A stretch of 53,684 bases of DNA, from positions 1 through 53,684 of the forward strand of contig NZ_BONC01000055.1 in the NCBI RefSeq assembly GCF_016862515.1, in the 5' to 3' direction. A model generated the notes under the pieces. It made no database searches. It had not been told where the DNA came from and saw only the letters and a list, made by a program, of their open reading frames with translations. The DNA is from Asanoa iriomotensis. Its GTDB lineage: Bacteria > Actinomycetota > Actinomycetes > Mycobacteriales > Micromonosporaceae. The translations under genes and the position numbers were made by a program. Positions 33,672 through 43,522 of the stretch are shown here, piece by piece; position 1 is the stretch's first letter, and each line of letters starts with the position of its first letter.

Positions 33672-36008
33672 CTACGGCGCCCAGGGTGACGCGATGTTCC
33701 ATGTGCTGTCGGCCGTCCACAGCGAAGGCGAGTTGTAGGCCGCGCCGCCCGCGCCGTTCGACAGCCAGACCTCCGAGTTGTAGTGGCGGAGGTACGAGCC
33801 GCGGAAGTTCCACGACTCCAGGGAGACGCCCGAGCCGGTCAGAGCCGTCCGGGCGCACCAGGTGGCGTCCGCGCGGAGCAGGGCCGAGCCGTCGTTCGGC
33901 GAGTTCTGCACGCGGGAGTTGGCGTGCCGCAGGAACTGGCCCGGGAAGTTGACCGACTCGAACGAGTAGCAGGAGGCATCGGCCAGACCAGGACGGATCG
34001 TGTACGTCGCGTCGTTCTTCAGCAACGCCGGCGACGACGCCGTCACCACCTCGGTGTAGGCCAGGCTGTTCTGGTGCCGGAGGTACCGGTTCGTGTAGCC
34101 CGGCGTCGTCACCTGGAGCGACCGCCGTTGGTTGACCGGCAGCGTGGTCGGTGACAGCGCCGGCAGCGCGCGCGACGCCGCGATCAGCGCCTGGTTGGCC
34201 GCCCGCACGCGGTTCTGGTCCATCTTCACCACCTGGCGGTCGTACGTGACGAAGCCGTTCAGCTCTCCCTCCAGGTCGGTGATCTCCGTGTAGATCGCCG
34301 CCGACAGGCCACGGCCCAGCATCAGGTTCTGGACACCGGCGACCAACCCCACGTAACGGTCGGTCAGAGCCGTCGCGTTCGCCTGCCACTCGTACGCGAA
34401 GAAGTTGCCGCTCGGGCTCCACTCGTGGCCCGGCGTGTGCAGGCCCAGCCCGCCGAACTCGCCCAGCACCGCGATCCGCGACGACGCCAGCGGAGAGTCC
34501 GGGCCGAGATACACGTGCCAGTCGTCGATGTCGCCGTTGCCGGGGTTGCCCAGCGACTGGCAGCAGTTGTAGCCACTGTGGACGTTGACGAGCCGGGAGG
34601 GATCCAGCGCCTTCACCCCGGCACCGACCCGTTGCGTGTCGGCCAGCGTCCGCTCGCCCCAGCCCTCGTTGTAGACCGTGTAGGCGACGACCGACGGCGA
34701 CGAGCGGTGTTCGTTGACGATCTCGGTGGCCTCCGCCTCGAACTGGGCCTGTTGCGCCGCGTTCGGGTCGATGTTCTGTGCGGTCAGTGACGGCACGTCC
34801 TGCCAGACCAGCAGACCCAGCCGGTCCGCGTGGTAGAACCAGCGCTGCGGCTCCACCTTGATGTGCTTGCGCACCATGTTGAAGCCCAGGTCCTTGTGCT
34901 TCTGCAGGTCGAAGGCGAGCGCGGCGTCGGTGGGCGCGGTGTAGACGCCGTCCGGCCAGTAGCCCTGGTCCAGGGTGCCGGTCTGGAAGACGAACTGGCC
35001 GTTCAGCAACGGCCGCCGTACCCCGTTGACCAGGCCCGTGGTGATCTCCCGCATGCCGAAGTAGTGCATGGTCTGGTCCACGAGGGCGCCCGAGCCGTTC
35101 CGCAGCGAGACGCGAAGGTTGTAGAGGAACGGATCGTCCGGCGACCACCGCCGCGCGTTCGGCACGGGCACGGAGAACTCCGCGAACCCACCGGTGGCGG
35201 ATCCGACCACAGTGGACCCGTTCATGGCCTCGGCCAGCACCGAGAAGCCCGAGACGGAGCCGCGCGTGAACACGCGTACCCGAATCGTGTTGTTGGAAGG
35301 GTTCGGGTACAGGTCGACCGAGCTGATCGACGCGGCCGGGGTCGGCTCCAGCCACACCGTCTGCCAGATGCCCGAGCTTGGCGTGTAGAAGATCCCGTCG
35401 GGCGTCTTGGTCTGCTTGCCGATCGGCGGCAGGCTCCCGTTCTGCCGGGTGTCGCTCGGATCCCAGACCTTCACGACCAGCTCGTTGGTGCCGCCGTTCA
35501 GGCGGTCGGTGATGTCGAACGTGAACGCGTCATAGCCACCCGTGTGCCCGCCGACCTGCTGGCCGTTGACCCACACGGTCGCCTGGTAGTCGACGGCGCC
35601 GAAGTTGAGCTGCACCCGCCGCCCGGCCCACGACGCCGGCACGGTGAAGGTCCGCCGGTAGAACAGATAGTTCCGGTTGTCGCCGGGCGCGCGCATCACC
35701 CCGGACAGCGCTGATTCGACCGGGAACGGCACGTTGACCCGCTCCGGCAGGTTGGTGTTGAACTGCGGTGCGTCGTCGGTGGCCGACTGGCGCAATTGCC
35801 ACTCGCCGTTGAGGTTCTGCCAGTCGGGCCGGGTCAGCTGTGGGCGCGGATATTCCGGCAGCGGGGTGCCGTTGAGCGCCTGCGCCGTCCACGGGGTGGT
35901 CAGTGGCGGCGGCTTGGCCGGTGCGCCCTGTGCGGCGCTCGGCACCGCGAGCATACCCACGACCAAGCCCAGGAGAGCGACGACAGAGGTACGACGGGAC
36001 GGTTTCAT
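33672..36008 (-). CDS. Secreted GH2 family glycosidase with C-terminal AbfB domain
   Basis: 778 residues with a Sec signal (VVALLGLVVGMLAVPSAAQGA). The GH2 jelly-roll (about 75-210, FYRRTFTVPASWAGRRVQL), Ig-like and TIM-barrel domains occur in order. The acid/base Glu is in YTVYNEGWGE and the candidate nucleophile Glu in VLGEFGGLGL. The last 140 residues carry AbfB (CBM42-like) repeats: RYLRHQNSLAY, QFLRHANSRVQ and SYLRHYNSEVW. It should cleave a beta-linked sugar from arabinose-containing plant polysaccharide outside the cell. Promoter and operator lie upstream; the divergent LacI regulator is the likely controller. Confidence 0.92.
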   Translation of the reverse strand: MKPSRRTSVVALLGLVVGMLAVPSAAQGAPAKPPPLTTPWTAQALNGTPLPEYPRPQLTRPDWQNLNGEWQLRQSATDDAPQFNTNLPERVNVPFPVESALSGVMRAPGDNRNYLFYRRTFTVPASWAGRRVQLNFGAVDYQATVWVNGQQVGGHTGGYDAFTFDITDRLNGGTNELVVKVWDPSDTRQNGSLPPIGKQTKTPDGIFYTPSSGIWQTVWLEPTPAASISSVDLYPNPSNNTIRVRVFTRGSVSGFSVLAEAMNGSTVVGSATGGFAEFSVPVPNARRWSPDDPFLYNLRVSLRNGSGALVDQTMHYFGMREITTGLVNGVRRPLLNGQFVFQTGTLDQGYWPDGVYTAPTDAALAFDLQKHKDLGFNMVRKHIKVEPQRWFYHADRLGLLVWQDVPSLTAQNIDPNAAQQAQFEAEATEIVNEHRSSPSVVAYTVYNEGWGERTLADTQRVGAGVKALDPSRLVNVHSGYNCCQSLGNPGNGDIDDWHVYLGPDSPLASSRIAVLGEFGGLGLHTPGHEWSPSGNFFAYEWQANATALTDRYVGLVAGVQNLMLGRGLSAAIYTEITDLEGELNGFVTYDRQVVKMDQNRVRAANQALIAASRALPALSPTTLPVNQRRSLQVTTPGYTNRYLRHQNSLAYTEVVTASSPALLKNDATYTIRPGLADASCYSFESVNFPGQFLRHANSRVQNSPNDGSALLRADATWCARTALTGSGVSLESWNFRGSYLRHYNSEVWLSNGAGGAAYNSPSLWTADSTWNIASPWAP

Positions 36009-36031
36009 ACCTGCTCCGTGATCTCTAGAGG

Positions 36032-36046
36032 CCGAAACGGTTTCGG
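36032..36046. promoter_or_regulatory. LacI-type operator candidate
   Basis: Perfect 15-bp dyad ccgaaac-g-gtttcgg, 24 bp upstream of the GH2 start codon. CGAAAC-GTTTCG is a typical LacI-family half-site pair, and a LacI-family gene lies 431 bp away. Confidence 0.65.
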
Positions 36047-36077
36047 TCGATGCCTTGTAGACATCGATGACCGGCTG

Positions 36078-36113
36078 TATAACGTTATAGAGCCCGACGG
36101 ACTCGTCAGTCAA
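36078..36113 (-). promoter_or_regulatory. GH2 promoter with the -10 inside a palindrome
   Basis: On the minus strand TTGACT (36108-36113) and TATAAC (36084-36089) are separated by 18 bp, the clearest sigma-70-type promoter in the window. The -10 is embedded in the perfect palindrome TATAACGTTATA (36078-36089); flanking pairs extend the symmetry to 18 bp with one mismatch. A repressor there would block RNA polymerase directly. Confidence 0.65.
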
Positions 36114-36202
36114 TGGGCATACATCAATATCTGCGTCTCCATTGCACCGCCCGCCAACGCGCAAGAGGAGATCGACACGACGGCACGGTCGATCCGCGAC
36201 GC

Positions 36203-36382
36203 AAGGTCAACGCGACGGCGTGCAAGGACTACGTGGCGTTCCTCGGCTCGAACTTCTTCGAGCAGGGCAAGCGCGCCGCCGACGCGATCAAGGCCACCGG
36301 TGGCACCGGCAAGGTGGCGATTCTGCTTGCTTCGTCCGGGAATAACGTAACTAGTGACCGCACCAAGGGTTTCGTCGACCAG
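36203..36382 (+). pseudogene. Fragment of a sugar-binding ABC transporter protein
   Basis: Sixty codons read KVNATACKDYVAFLGSNFF, then EQGKRAADAIKATGGTGKVA and ILLASSGNNVTSDRTKGFVD. This is the central part of a ribose/galactofuranose-type periplasmic-binding protein, where KDYVAFxGSNFxEQG and GSSGNNVTxDRTKGF are family landmarks. No signal peptide, start or C-terminal lobe is attached, so it is a remnant. It lies between the GH2 promoter and the LacI gene, suggesting that a sugar uptake operon once stood here. Confidence 0.75.
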
Positions 36383-36476
36383 TCGGTGGTCAGCGGCGCC
36401 TTCCTGGTCGTGGTGGTGGTGACGCAGAGCTGTCTCAGCCGGATCCGCCGGCTGCGGTGATCGAGGGAGTGCGTAC

Positions 36477-37505
36477 GTGGGCGTGAGCCTCAAGGACATC
36501 GCGGCGCGGGCCGGCGTCTCGCTGTCGACGGTGTCCAATGTGGTCAACGGCTACCGGCCGGTGGGCGAGGAGACCCGGCAGCGGGTGCAGTCGGCGATCG
36601 ACGAGCTGGGCTACGCGCCCAACCTGAGCGCCCGGCACCTGCGGCTCGGCCGCAGCGGCATCATCGCGCTGGCGATCCCTGAGTTCGACAACCCGTACTT
36701 CGCGGAGCTGGCCGGTGCGGCGATCCGCGAGGCCGCGGGGCTGGGCTACACGCTGGTGATGGAGGACACCGCCGGCGCGTACGAGCGCGAGGTCCTCATG
36801 ATCGACAACTCCCGCCGGCAGATCTTCGACGGCCTCATCTTCAGCCCGGTGGCGGTTTCCCGCGAGGAGGTGCTGGCGAGCCCGCCGACCACGCCGATGG
36901 TATTGATCGGTGAGGGCGTCTACGACGTGCCGCACGACCACATCGCCATCGACAACATCGCCGCGAGCCACGTCGCGGTGCAGCATCTGGTGTCGCTGGA
37001 CCGCTACCGCATCGCGTTCATCGGCGCGCAGGCCGGCGACCACCGGCAGTCGGCCCACTTGCGGCTGCGTGGCTACCGGGAGGCGCTGGCGGGCGCGGGC
37101 CTGCCGTGGGACCCGGCACTGGCGGCACCGACCACCGCGTTCGGCCGTGCGGACGGCCTGCTGGCGATGCGGGACCTGCTGGCACGCACACAGCCACCGG
37201 ACGCGGTGTTCGCCTACAACGACCTGGTCGCGATCGGCGCCATCCGCGCGGTGGTGGAGGCAGGGTTGCGGATCCCGGACGACGTGGCGGTGATCGGCAT
37301 CGACGACATCGAGGACGGGCGCTTCAGCAATCCGACGCTGACCACCATCGCCCCGGACAAAGAACACATCGGACGGTTGGCTGTGCGGCGGCTCGTGGCC
37401 CGGATCGAAGGGACGCCGGTGGGGCCGCCGTACGACGTGCAGCCGCCGTTCCGGCTGGTCACCCGCGAAAGCACCCTCGGCGGCCGCCGCCCGATCAGGG
37501 CGTGA
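36477..37505 (+). CDS. LacI family transcriptional regulator
   Basis: 342 residues from a GTG preceded by GAGGGA. The LacI helix-turn-helix and hinge are exact: VSLKDIAARAGVSLSTVSNV, then ELGYAPNLSARHL. The sugar-binding periplasmic-like domain spans about 62-335, with FDNPYFAELAGAAIREA and VIGIDDIEDGRFSNPTLTTI. It should repress the divergent GH2 gene via the two dyads upstream until an inducing sugar binds. A perfect hairpin overlaps its stop codon. Confidence 0.93.
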   Translation: MGVSLKDIAARAGVSLSTVSNVVNGYRPVGEETRQRVQSAIDELGYAPNLSARHLRLGRSGIIALAIPEFDNPYFAELAGAAIREAAGLGYTLVMEDTAGAYEREVLMIDNSRRQIFDGLIFSPVAVSREEVLASPPTTPMVLIGEGVYDVPHDHIAIDNIAASHVAVQHLVSLDRYRIAFIGAQAGDHRQSAHLRLRGYREALAGAGLPWDPALAAPTTAFGRADGLLAMRDLLARTQPPDAVFAYNDLVAIGAIRAVVEAGLRIPDDVAVIGIDDIEDGRFSNPTLTTIAPDKEHIGRLAVRRLVARIEGTPVGPPYDVQPPFRLVTRESTLGGRRPIRA

Positions 37506-37515
37506 TCGGGCGGCG
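37485..37515 (+). terminator. Hairpin overlapping the LacI stop codon
   Basis: Perfect 13-bp stem (cgccgcccgatca / tgatcgggcggcg) with a five-base loop; the TGA stop is the first triplet of the right arm. The convergent ricin-like gene ends 13 bp beyond, so it may serve both directions. Confidence 0.65.
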
Positions 37516-37527
37516 CCTAGATGCGCA

Positions 37528-37995
37528 CTATCGCCATAGCTGGGTGAGCACCGTGCGGTTGCAGGGAAGGACCTCCAGCCCGCCGGCGTAACTGTCAGCT
37601 ATGCACCTCTCGGTGTGCGAGTTTCGGAACCTGTAGTAGCCGTCGTACGGGTCGGTTTCCTCATCCCACATCTGCGTGGGATCGGCGGGGAAGGCGTCAC
37701 AGGCAACCGTCTTCAGGCCGTACTTGAAACTGTCCTCGATGCACCGCTTGGTGTGTGCGTTCTTCAGCTGGACGTAGCCCGCGACCGACCAGCCGAGCTC
37801 CCAGTTCTGCGTCGAGTCGGGGAACCTGCAAGGGAGCACCTGCAGGTTGTTCGTGAAGCTGTCGGCCAGGCAACGATGCGTGTGCTGGTTGACCAGACTG
37901 ATGGGGGCCGCGTGGGCCGGTGTTGCGCCGACCGCAAGCACCACAGCGATCGTCGCTGTCAGTGTCACCAGGGCGCGGGTCCAGCTTCGTTTCAT
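37528..37995 (-). CDS. Small secreted ricin-type beta-trefoil lectin-like protein
   Basis: 155 residues. A Sec signal (ALVTLTATIAVVLAVGATPAHA) precedes three similar repeats: NQHTHRCLADSFTNNLQVLPC with TQNWE, NAHTKRCIEDSFKYGLKTVAC with TQMWD, and NSHTERCIADSYAGGLEVLPC with TQLWR. The Q-x-W ends and paired cysteines fit a ricin-B-type trefoil, with one sugar site per repeat. There is no catalytic domain, so it is a stand-alone lectin or an inhibitor-like protein. Start 37995 is preceded by GAGG; the GTG at 38004 is too close to that site. Confidence 0.78.
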   Translation of the reverse strand: MKRSWTRALVTLTATIAVVLAVGATPAHAAPISLVNQHTHRCLADSFTNNLQVLPCRFPDSTQNWELGWSVAGYVQLKNAHTKRCIEDSFKYGLKTVACDAFPADPTQMWDEETDPYDGYYRFRNSHTERCIADSYAGGLEVLPCNRTVLTQLWR

Positions 37996-38110
37996 CTCCA
38001 CCACCTCATTCGGGTGCTACCGGGCTCGTGACAACAACAGACGAGCCGGCAACACCTCCCATGAGCGGGTGTAACCCAGGTCACAACCCCCGTCCGGTGC
38101 GGACCTGCGG

Positions 38111-39934
<1,824 letters not shown>

Positions 39935-39991
39935 CGTTTCGCACTCCCACGGTTCACCGACGGTCGGGTCCGGGGACGATGGTAGGCGGCC

Positions 39992-40360
39992 TCAGGCGGC
40001 GGGGTCGCCCTGGCCCGGGATGCCACCGAAGCCGACCTCGTTGCCTTCCGGGTCGCGATAGGTCACCTTGCGCACGCCGTTCTCGTAGGTCTCGTCGAGG
40101 GCTGGGCGCAGCCCACGCGCGGCGATGCCCGCGACGCGCCCCTCGATGTCGTCGACGAACACCGTGCTGAGCCCGTGCCCAGCGTGCTCGGGCCGGCGTT
40201 CGATGTAGAGGAACCGGTGCTCGGCCAGCTCCCAGACGGCCTCGACGTCGTTCGGGAGGAAGGACGGCGGTGCACCGAGCAACCGCTCGTACCACTCCAG
40301 CGCCGCCCCGAAGTCCCGGACCGAAATCCCGGCGAAAAGGTCAACTGTCATTCGGGTCAT
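39992..40360 (-). CDS. VOC family (glyoxalase-like) protein
   Basis: 122 residues with the two beta-alpha-beta-beta-beta halves of the vicinal oxygen chelate fold: FAGISVRDFGAALEWYERLL, then RFLYIERRPEHAGHG, and VTYRDPEGNEVGFGGIPGQG at the end. Metal-ligand positions are not conclusive, so it may be a dioxygenase, a resistance protein or a binding protein. Start is ATG 40360 or 40351; neither has a strong ribosome site. The divergent gene begins 18 bp away, so the promoters must overlap. Confidence 0.8.
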   Translation of the reverse strand: MTRMTVDLFAGISVRDFGAALEWYERLLGAPPSFLPNDVEAVWELAEHRFLYIERRPEHAGHGLSTVFVDDIEGRVAGIAARGLRPALDETYENGVRKVTYRDPEGNEVGFGGIPGQGDPAA

Positions 40361-40377
40361 GTTAGGCGTGGCAAAAC

Positions 40378-40938
40378 ATGCGATCCTCAGCCATCGGAAA
40401 CGCACGAGCTGCCACGCGGACCGCCTTGGTCGCCGTGTGCCTGGTGGCGGTCGCCGCCGTGGTCTCGAGCGACGGCGTGTGGGCCGGCCACCTCATCACC
40501 AACCCAGACCACTCCGCCGGGCAGATCCGGGCCATGGACATCCACGTCGGGGACACGGTGATGTTCGGGACCGAACTGCCGAGCGTCGGAGACGGGCAGA
40601 CGATCACGATCACCGGTGTACGCGTGACGCGTGGCGCGCCCGGCCTCACCCTGCGCGGGGCGCGGATCTACGCCCGGCGCGATTTCGGCGGCGGCGCACT
40701 GCTCGGTTGGGATGGCGACGGGGAGCTGGATCCGCATACCCGCCCGTCGCAGGACCTGGTCGGTGCGACGCTGACGGGCCCCACCGATTACCGACGTTTC
40801 ATCATGTTCGAGTTCGCGGTCAAGGCGCCGGGCAGCCAGTCGATCGCCATGATCGACCTCCGTTACCGGACCGAGGAAGGAGAGCGGCAACAACCACTGA
40901 TGGTGGCTTTCGAGGTGCGGGAAGGGCGCGGAACGTGA
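40378..40938 (+). CDS. Exported or membrane-anchored protein, unknown
   Basis: 186 residues. A single N-terminal hydrophobic segment (TALVAVCLVAVAAVVSSDGVWA) is signal or anchor; the rest is beta-rich (HVGDTVMFGTELPSVGDGQT, LRGARIYARRDFGGGALLGW). No cysteine in the mature part and no known motif. It overlaps the next gene by four bases (GTGA), so it is co-translated with a methyltransferase. No function can be assigned. Confidence 0.7.
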   Translation: MRSSAIGNARAATRTALVAVCLVAVAAVVSSDGVWAGHLITNPDHSAGQIRAMDIHVGDTVMFGTELPSVGDGQTITITGVRVTRGAPGLTLRGARIYARRDFGGGALLGWDGDGELDPHTRPSQDLVGATLTGPTDYRRFIMFEFAVKAPGSQSIAMIDLRYRTEEGERQQPLMVAFEVREGRGT

Positions 40939-41528
40939 ACGAGACGCGGCAGACGTACGACCTGATATCGACGGAGTACGCGCGGCGCGCCACGGCGGTG
41001 GACGCGAGGCTTCTGCGCGAGCTCGACACGCTCGGCGGCGCTCTGGCGGCCGGTAGCCGGGTCGTCGACATCGGGTGCGGACCCGGCAGGGAGGTCGCCC
41101 TCCTGCGCGAGCGTGGCTTCCGGGTGGTCGGGTTCGATCTGTCGCTCGGCCAGTTGCGCGCCGGTGGGCTGCCGGGTCGGGCGCAGGCCGACATGCGCCA
41201 CCTCCCGCTGCGCACCGGGTCGGTCGACGCCGTCTGGTGTCAGGCCGCGCTGCTGCATCTGCCTCGGCCCGACGTGCCCGCGGTGCTGGCCGAGTTCGCC
41301 CGTGTCGTGCGACCCGGCGGGGCGCTCTACCTGAGTGTTGCGGAGGGTGACGGCGCCGGCTGGGAGGTCGCCGGGAACTACGGCTCTGAGCTGCGCCGCT
41401 GGTTCACCTACCACCGGGAGCCCGCGCTCACCACGCTGCTGGCGGCCGCCGGGTTCGCGGTGCGTGAGGTCAGCCGCACCTCGTCGCACCGGGAATGGCT
41501 CTCCCTGCACGCCCGGCGGGACGGCTGA
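40935..41528 (+). CDS. Class I SAM-dependent methyltransferase
   Basis: 197 residues from a GTG overlapping the previous stop. Motif I is VVDIGCGPGREVALL, the acidic end of strand 2 is VVGFDLSLGQL, and RVVRPGGALYLSV is the post-IV region. This is a methyltransf_11/25-like fold with no substrate-defining insert. It probably methylates a small molecule. No pathway is indicated by the neighbours. Confidence 0.88.
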   Translation: MNETRQTYDLISTEYARRATAVDARLLRELDTLGGALAAGSRVVDIGCGPGREVALLRERGFRVVGFDLSLGQLRAGGLPGRAQADMRHLPLRTGSVDAVWCQAALLHLPRPDVPAVLAEFARVVRPGGALYLSVAEGDGAGWEVAGNYGSELRRWFTYHREPALTTLLAAAGFAVREVSRTSSHREWLSLHARRDG

Positions 41529-41632
41529 CCGGAAGTTTCCGGAAGTTGTTGACGGCGTGGCGGTCGATCCATTCAAATCGATGAAACGTCACACCGCGGG
41601 CCGAGCGGCAGACACCGAAGGAGGACCTCGGT

Positions 41633-42601
41633 ATGTCCCTTGCCCGCGCAACAGTCCGGCTCGCCGTCGTCGTGGCCGCGATCGCCCTCGGTGGCGTCGC
41701 TGCCACGCCGGCCAGCGCCGCCACCTGTAACGGCTACGTCGGACTGACCTTCGACGACGGTCCGACCGGCAGCACCGGATCGTTGCTCTCCGTGCTCCAG
41801 AGCAACGGCGTGCGCGCCACCATGTTCAACACCGGTCAGAACGCGCAGAACAACCGGTCCGCCGCGCAGCAGCAGGTGGCGGCCGGCATGTGGGTGGGCA
41901 ACCACAGCTGGAACCACGCGCACATGACCACGATGACGCAGGCGCAGATGCAGTCCGACCTGTCGCAGACCAACTCCGCGATCCAGTCCGCGACGGGTGT
42001 ACGGCCGCAACTGTTCCGGCCGCCGTACGGCGAGACCAACGGCACCCTCCAGTCCGTGGCCTCGTCGCTCGGGCTGCGGCAGATCATCTGGGACGTGGAC
42101 TCCCAGGACTGGAACGGCGCCAGCGTCAGCCAGATCGTGTCGAACGCCAGCCGTCTCCAGGCGGGTCAGATCATCCTCATGCACGACGGCATCGCCAACA
42201 CCCGCAGCGCGATCCCCCAGATCATGGCCAACCTGACCAGCCGCAACCTCTGCCCCGGGATGATCTCCCCGTCGACCGGCGGCGCGGTCGCACCCGACGG
42301 CGGCGGCAACCCGCCGCCCGGCGGCGGCACCTGCACGGCGTCGGCGTCCTACCCGAACGTCTGGGGCGACCGCTACAACACCAGCGTCACGGTCAGCGGC
42401 GCCACCTCCTGGACCGTCGTCGTCGCCGTCACCCAGCCCCAGCGCATCGTCACCACCTGGAACGGCACCGCGAGCCTCGACAGCACCGCCAGCGTCCTGA
42501 CCATGCGATCGAACGGCAGCGGCAACACGTTCGGCTTCACCACGATGTTCAACGGCAACAGCGGCGGCCGAGCCCAGATCCGCTCCTGCACCGCCGGCTG
42601 A
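41633..42601 (+). CDS. Secreted polysaccharide deacetylase (CE4) with CBM2-like domain
   Basis: 322 residues with a Sec signal ending PASAA. The NodB domain shows GLTFDDGPT (Asp-Asp catalytic/metal pair), the metal-binding HSWNHAHM, RPPYGETN and the LMHDG end. A Gly/Pro linker (GGGNPPPGGGTC) leads to a CBM2-like domain with SYPNVWGDRYNTSVTVSG, SWTVVVAV and TWNGTAS. It should deacetylate xylan or chitin-type polymers at the substrate surface. GGAGG precedes the ATG. A strong hairpin follows ten bases after the stop. Confidence 0.93.
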   Translation: MSLARATVRLAVVVAAIALGGVAATPASAATCNGYVGLTFDDGPTGSTGSLLSVLQSNGVRATMFNTGQNAQNNRSAAQQQVAAGMWVGNHSWNHAHMTTMTQAQMQSDLSQTNSAIQSATGVRPQLFRPPYGETNGTLQSVASSLGLRQIIWDVDSQDWNGASVSQIVSNASRLQAGQIILMHDGIANTRSAIPQIMANLTSRNLCPGMISPSTGGAVAPDGGGNPPPGGGTCTASASYPNVWGDRYNTSVTVSGATSWTVVVAVTQPQRIVTTWNGTASLDSTASVLTMRSNGSGNTFGFTTMFNGNSGGRAQIRSCTAG

Positions 42602-42610
42602 ACCCGGGTC

Positions 42611-42639
42611 ACGGCCGGTCCCGGTCCGGGACCGGCCGT
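42611..42639 (+). terminator. Hairpin after the CE4 deacetylase gene
   Basis: Perfect 13-bp GC stem (acggccggtcccg / cgggaccggccgt) with a three-base loop, ten bases after the stop. It has no T-tract. The remaining 110 bp before the next gene hold nothing else clear. Confidence 0.75.
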
Positions 42640-42751
42640 CAGCCGCCCATCAGTGGGTACGCGCATTTCCCAGTCGGCGTGGGCCGATCGCAGCGGCGTC
42701 CCGGCGGGCAGGACGATGCCGGTCGAGACCGCTGTTTCGTAAGCTGCCTGG

Positions 42752-43522
42752 GTGGAGCAGCGCAACGCCGGTCGGGTCTTCGGGGAGGTTGTCGACCTTT
42801 ATGACCGCGTTCGCCAGCCCTATCCCGCCGCCTTGATCGACGACGTCCTGGCCTACAGCCGGCTCGACGGCAGGCGGGCGTTGGAGGTCGGTGCGGGCAC
42901 CGGGCGCGCCACCATCCCGTTCGCCACACGGGGCGTGCCCGTCGTCGCCGTCGAGCCGGACGACGCGATGGCCGACGCGCTCAGCCGTCGCGCCGGCGCC
43001 GGCGTCGAGGTCGTGCGCGGCGCCTTCGAGGAGTTCCGCCCAGCCGAGCGGTTCGGGCTGCTGTTCAGCGCCGAGGCGTGGCACTGGACCGTGCCGCAGA
43101 CGCGGTGGTCGCTGGCCGCCGACGCGCTCGCACCTGGCGCCGCCATCGCGCTGTTCTGGCACAGCGAACGCGTCGACGAGCCCACCCTCCGCGACAACAT
43201 GCTGCGCGTGATCGCGGAGCACGCGCCGACCGTGGTCGTGCACGACGAGCCCGTGGGACAGGACCAGGCGTGGCAGCGCTGGCCCGGCAGCGAACTGTCC
43301 GTCCAACCGGCGTTCGCGCACTTCACGAGCCGGCATTACCGCACGCGACGGACCGTGCCGGCAGCCGACTACCTGGGCCTGACGCAGACCCGGTCACAGT
43401 TCCGCACGCTGCCGCCGCCGGACCAGCAGGCGTTGGTTGCGGCATTGACAGATGTCTTCGACGACGAGGTGCCGTTGGCCATCGAGACCACGCTCCTGCT
43501 CGCCCGCCGTACCCACGACTGA
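42752..43522 (+). CDS. SAM-dependent methyltransferase
   Basis: 256 residues from a GTG. Motif I reads ALEVGAGTGRATIPFA, the strand 2 acidic end VVAVEPDDAMA, and AEAWHWT is the typical post-II/IV region of Methyltransf_25/11 proteins. YDRVRQPYP at the N-terminus is common in this subgroup. Its stop overlaps the ATG of the SARP regulator by one base (TGATG), so the two are one transcript. Substrate unknown. Confidence 0.88.
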   Translation: MEQRNAGRVFGEVVDLYDRVRQPYPAALIDDVLAYSRLDGRRALEVGAGTGRATIPFATRGVPVVAVEPDDAMADALSRRAGAGVEVVRGAFEEFRPAERFGLLFSAEAWHWTVPQTRWSLAADALAPGAAIALFWHSERVDEPTLRDNMLRVIAEHAPTVVVHDEPVGQDQAWQRWPGSELSVQPAFAHFTSRHYRTRRTVPAADYLGLTQTRSQFRTLPPPDQQALVAALTDVFDDEVPLAIETTLLLARRTHD

